From Symbiodinium natans (taxonomy: Eukaryota > Sar > Dinophyceae > Suessiales > Symbiodiniaceae), in NCBI GenBank assembly GCA_905221605.1, contig CAJNDS010000746.1:493961-557960 (forward strand): a stretch of 64,000 nucleotides of DNA, read 5' to 3'. Position 1 is the first letter of the stretch, and each line of letters opens with the position of its first letter. The notes under the pieces were generated by a model that ran no database searches, was not told the origin of the DNA, and saw only the letters and a list, made by a program, of their open reading frames with translations. Below are positions 60,791 through 64,000 of the stretch, piece after piece. The position numbers were made by a program, and so were the translations under genes.

Positions 60791-61317
60791 AGGTCTGCAA
60801 ATGCTAGGCGTTACATGATCTTCAGATGTGCTTTAGGTGGGGATGTATAATCAGGCCTTCGAGGGTTTACAGCTAAGCTTTGGAGCTATAAAGCTCAAGA
60901 AGGTGAGGTACTTGGTCTAGGGACTACACTCGCCCAAAATATATGGTTCTCACAGTGATTGGTGAAAGTCTGTCGCCAGACTGTATCAGTCTGTTGCTTA
61001 CTGGGCAAAGGTAGGGGCAATTTGGGCCAGTGTCAACATTAGCAGACACCCTTTGGGTGACCTTGAGTCACCCAGGAATAAAAAGGGTGCCCTTGTTGGT
61101 TTGAAGTTGCTTTATAAGAGAATCTAAACCCCTGAAACAAGGGAATAAGGGCCTAAACCCTAAGCCCTAAACCCTAACCCCGAAACCCTAAACCCCAAAC
61201 CCGAATTAAACCCTAAAATAAAGGGGAATAAGGGCCGACTCTGGGTCCTAGACGCGAGCCCTGACAAGGCCTGTCAGATAGTTCCGGAAGAAGGCCATGG
61301 ACACGAGCACCTGCTTA

Positions 61318-61452
61318 CTGTTGGTTAGTAGGGAATGAGGGTTTAGGGTTTAGGGTTTAGGGTTTAGGGTTTTAGGTACCCTCTATGATCCCTTAACGGG
61401 TATTTATAGGGGGAAAGAGGGTACCTCATTCCCTCATTCCCGACTAACCAAC
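61318..61452. mobile_element. Element I with telomeric tract in its left arm
   Basis: TGTTGGTTAGTAGGGAATGAGG and its complement CATTCCCGACTAACCAACA. The copies at 54930-55022 and 63780-63850 continue AATGAGGGAA; here TTTAGGG units follow AATGAGGG, as if primed by it. Confidence 0.8.
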
Positions 61453-61564
61453 AGCAAGCCTGTCCGACAGGGCGTGAAAGCTTCGGGGCAGGTGGTTTAA
61501 GGCCTTGGCATTTGGGGTTAGGGTTTAGCGTTCAGGAATTAGGGTTTAGGGTTTAGGGTTTAGG

Positions 61565-61660
61565 GGTTGGCCCGGCATATCCTCTCAGCAGACCAGCCTC
61601 TTGCTGGCACGAACATCCCACGAATGGGAACCATCAACACCAGAAGAGATGCCATCATGA
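61565..61660 (-). CDS. Possible start exon with hydrophobic N-terminus
   Basis: ATG-ATG-led minus frame MMASLLVLMVPIRGMFVPAR then GWSAERICRANP resembles a targeting or signal peptide. A donor GGCTG|GTCTGC could end it. Strand ambiguous (plus: QTSLLLARTSHEWEPSTPEE). Confidence 0.4.
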
Positions 61661-62634
61661 GGAAGGAAGGCAACCACATAGGAGGGGAGTGTTGGTGAGA
61701 AGTGGGAAAAGCGGAACCCTCCCAAGCTCACGCGCACTGTCTGATCTGGGAAGCTCAGAGGCACACATCCTCACATTGCGTTTCAAACTCCCAGTTGCTG
61801 CAAGTTCGCAACAAGACAAAGCAGATTGTATATAAGTGAAGTGCTTAGGGTTTAGGGTGTAGGGTTAGGGTTCAAAAAAATCATACCCGTTTTGATTTAA
61901 AGGGGGTTGTAAGGGAACCCAAGCCCTTCAAAAGAAGGGAGTAAGGGCCCTAGCATGTCAGACTCCGGGGTGTTAAGGTCGTAGGGTTCGGGTTTAGGGA
62001 CCTAAAGAACACTCGAAGCCACTGTTTAGGGTTCAGGGTTTAGGGTTCAGGGTTTAGGGCTTAGGGTTTAGGGTTTAGGGTTTAGGGTTTAGGGTTTAGG
62101 GTTTAGGGTTTAGGGTTTAGGGTTTAGGGTTTAGGGTTTAGGGTTTAGGGTTTAGGGTTTAGGGGCCAAAGAGGTTTAGAGCTTCGGATTCAGGAAATAA
62201 GGGGTTTTATTCTTTGGTGGGCTCGGGCCCTAACACCCTAAACCCTAAACCCTAAATCCTAAACCCCAAACCCTAAATCCTTAGTTACAAGAAGAATTCC
62301 GGGTCTTTTGGACTTGCTATGAAGAAGCTAAATGGCGGGTTCTCTAAGTCAGGGTCCTTTTTGGGTACCCTCAATCATAGGGGCCGCCTTAAAATAAGGA
62401 CCCCAAACGGCCCATTTTCTGAGTCGCGCCCCGGCCGTAAGAGCACAAAACTTCTGCTACCTACGAATCCTTTGGTCCACCAAGACCCCTAAACTCGACA
62501 CTTGTCTTGCGCCTAGGTGGTGCTCAAACAGATTCGGGACCTAAAGGCTTGTTTCCCCTTTCTCTGGGCACTCGAAATAGAAGGGGAGTAGGGTTGAACC
62601 CATTAACCCCAACTCCTTCAAACACTCAGCCCTT

Positions 62635-62745
62635 ATCTTGGCTGACTTCTGAACCCCTCCTAAAATCTAACTTCTCGGCTCCTTCTTGTAGTTCCTACAA
62701 AACCCAAAAAAGTTTTGAAGCCCACCCAGAAGAAAGGTCAGTTGT
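62635..62745. mobile_element. Element L, intact reference copy
   Basis: GGCTGACTTCTGAACCCCTC to CCAGAAGAAAGGTCAG; inverted ends CTGACTTCTG / CAGAAGAAAGGTCAG. Confidence 0.65.
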
Positions 62746-63030
62746 GAGGTCCTTAAGGGAGGTGGGGCTCGGAACCCCCTAAACCCTAAACCCTAAACCC
62801 TAAACCCTAAACCCTAAACCCTAAACCCGTAGGGAGCCTTAAAAAGTCGTGGGGAGTGTTGGGGTTGCACCCCCGCTTGAACCTCCCTCCCTCAAGAACC
62901 CTATCAGCCCCCCCAAACACCAAACCCTAAACCCCAAACCCGAAACCCTAAACCCTAAACCCTAAACCCTACACCCTAAACCCTAAACCCTAAACCCTAA
63001 ACGCATTCAGGGCTTTCACTTGGCTGCGGC

Positions 63031-63097
63031 CGTGGGGCTGTGAACACCATCACCTGATGCATCCTTGGCGTCTTCATGGTCCGGAATACTTTCCCCC
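63031..63097 (-). CDS. Terminal exon, acidic
   Basis: SIPDHEDAKDASGDGVHSPT, AAAK, TGA. Ends a gene whose upstream part lies right of the window or in 63.1-64 kb. Confidence 0.6.
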
Positions 63098-63126
63098 AAG
63101 GGTCCATGAACCGAATTTACATATAC

Positions 63127-63199
<73 letters not shown>

Positions 63200-63314
63200 T
63201 AGCGTTTAGGGTTTGGGGCTAGGGTTTAGGGACTAGGGGTTTAGGGGTTTAGGGTTTAGGGTTCAGGGTTCAGGGTTTAGGGTTACCCAAATTGAAACTA
63301 AGGGTTCCTCATCA

Positions 63315-63363
63315 TCTGGTTTAAGGCATATTCCTTAACTTACGGGTATTGGAGTCTCTGGGA
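63315..63363. mobile_element. Element A, half copy
   Basis: Only GGTTTAAGGCATATTCCTTA..GGGTATTGGAGTCTCTGGG remains. Confidence 0.75.
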
Positions 63364-63502
63364 ATGCTTTCTAGACTAGCCCCAGGTTTGGGGTTTAGGG
63401 TTTGGGGTTTGGGGTTTGGGATTTAGGGTTTAGAGTTTAGGGTCTGGGGCTGAGGGACCGCAGGAAGATCGAAACCTTGTGAGGGCCGGGGAACCTAACT
63501 AG

Positions 63503-63612
63503 GCTGCCCAGTAACCTAGGCTTAAAAAGGGTGCCCTTTTTTGCTTAAAGGGGTTTATAAGGGAACCTAAACCCCCCAAAAAGGGAATAAGGGTACTACT
63601 GGGTATCCTAGC
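63503..63612. mobile_element. Fold-back element C, intact copy
   Basis: CTAGGCTGCCCAGTAACCTA..AAAAAGGGTGCCCTTTTTTG..ACTGGGTATCCTAG. Nearly identical to 21628-21745. Confidence 0.85.
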
Positions 63613-64000
63613 TAACTAGAATAACTCTACTTGTGCTTTCGACTGTCGGGTGAGGTGCCCAGGGCGTTTCTTGCGAGGAGTGCTCCGCCCAACAACCAAA
63701 TTCCCAACCCAAACCCTAAACCATCAAGGAGACAAAGAGTGCCGCCAGATTTTCTAGAAATAGGCCCGAAACCCTAAACCACTTGCTGGTTCTTTGTAGG
63801 GAATGAGGGAATGAGGTACGCTATATCCCCCTATAGAATAATTACCCTTTAACGAATCCTCAGAGTACTTAGTAGCCCAGCAACCATAATAAGGGCACCC
63901 TTTTTTGGGCTGGTTACTTGATAAGGGGGGCTTGAAACAAAAAAGGGAAAAGGGCACCACTGGGCTACCCAGGGCACCTAATGCCCCGATTCCTTACTAG

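Larger units (their letters stand above)
1..64000. repeat. Dispersed TTTAGGG/CCCTAAA tracts across the whole window
   Basis: Plant-type telomeric heptamers occur in scores of short tracts on both strands. Long, nearly perfect ones include 2044-2131, 3041-3128, 12824-12953, 18957-19094, 23744-23883, 27440-27578, 28649-28742, 49245-49315 and 62070-62160. Degenerate versions (TTCAGGG, TTTGGGG, TTGAGGG, TTTCGGG) are common. Orientation is not random: the C-rich strand tends to lie left of coding islands and the G-rich strand right of them, which fits intron ends rather than a chromosome terminus. Confidence 0.95.

Noticed and set aside
1-64000. Chromosome end or subtelomere because of the telomeric repeats
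   Set aside because: Tracts are short, in both orientations, and interleaved with coding islands across the whole window; a true end would be one long same-orientation array.
1-64000. tRNA, rRNA or snRNA genes
   Set aside because: I saw no cloverleaf with conserved T-loop or rRNA core sequence on reading; a covariance-model scan would be needed to exclude a diverged one.

Overview
The window looks like nuclear DNA of a protist with plant-type TTTAGGG telomeric repeats, most likely a dinoflagellate. It has no bacterial-style gene layout. The 7-bp unit occurs throughout in many short tracts, in both orientations, so this is not a chromosome end. Between tracts lie short GC-rich islands (about 35-235 bp) that read as exons, mostly on the minus strand. 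The dinoflagellate assignment is inference, from the repeat unit, apparent GC donors, very short exons, a Ty1/copia RNase H fragment and many small fold-back elements.

The recurring layout on the + strand is (CCCTAAA)n - coding island - (TTTAGGG)n. Read as genes, introns tend to begin G|GTTTAGGG and end ..CCCTAAACC..AG, so the two ends of an intron are reverse complements. The best support is a ketopantoate-reductase-like (ApbA/PanE) gene on the minus strand. Its family motifs appear in order from 59.67 kb down to 45.14 kb: GCGGVGGYFGARIAQ; VPGQKVSYIV; ALKEHGVRITS; ADVIMLGCKAP; VLPLQNGVEGL; AEPGHIKHW..ITFGE; VKAIFDAAPGMEADVQ; RIWEKFTF; AMTEIIALCH. Exons 1-2-3 join in frame at GT-AG sites, and one acceptor lies 1-4 bp beyond a fold-back mobile element.

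Region by region: 0-1 kb is AT-rich with no gene I can support. 2-31 kb is a run of mostly minus-strand exons of unrecognised genes, with fold-back elements. 31-39 kb mixes strands and includes plus-strand exons at 33.2, 34.1, 35.1, 35.5, 38.2 and 38.5 kb, and a nested fold-back at 38.7-39.3 kb. 39-45 kb is minus-strand exons of unknown genes. 45-60 kb is the reductase-like gene with many other islands and a copia RNase H fragment in an intron. 60-64 kb holds further minus exons, including a possible start exon (61.6 kb) and a terminal exon (63.06 kb).

At least ten families of short fold-back elements (called A to M here) are dispersed between exons, several nested or split by telomere-unit tracts. 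Limits: exons were read by eye, many islands are also open on the opposite strand, and only the reductase and copia fragment are tied to known families. Gene boundaries elsewhere are not established.
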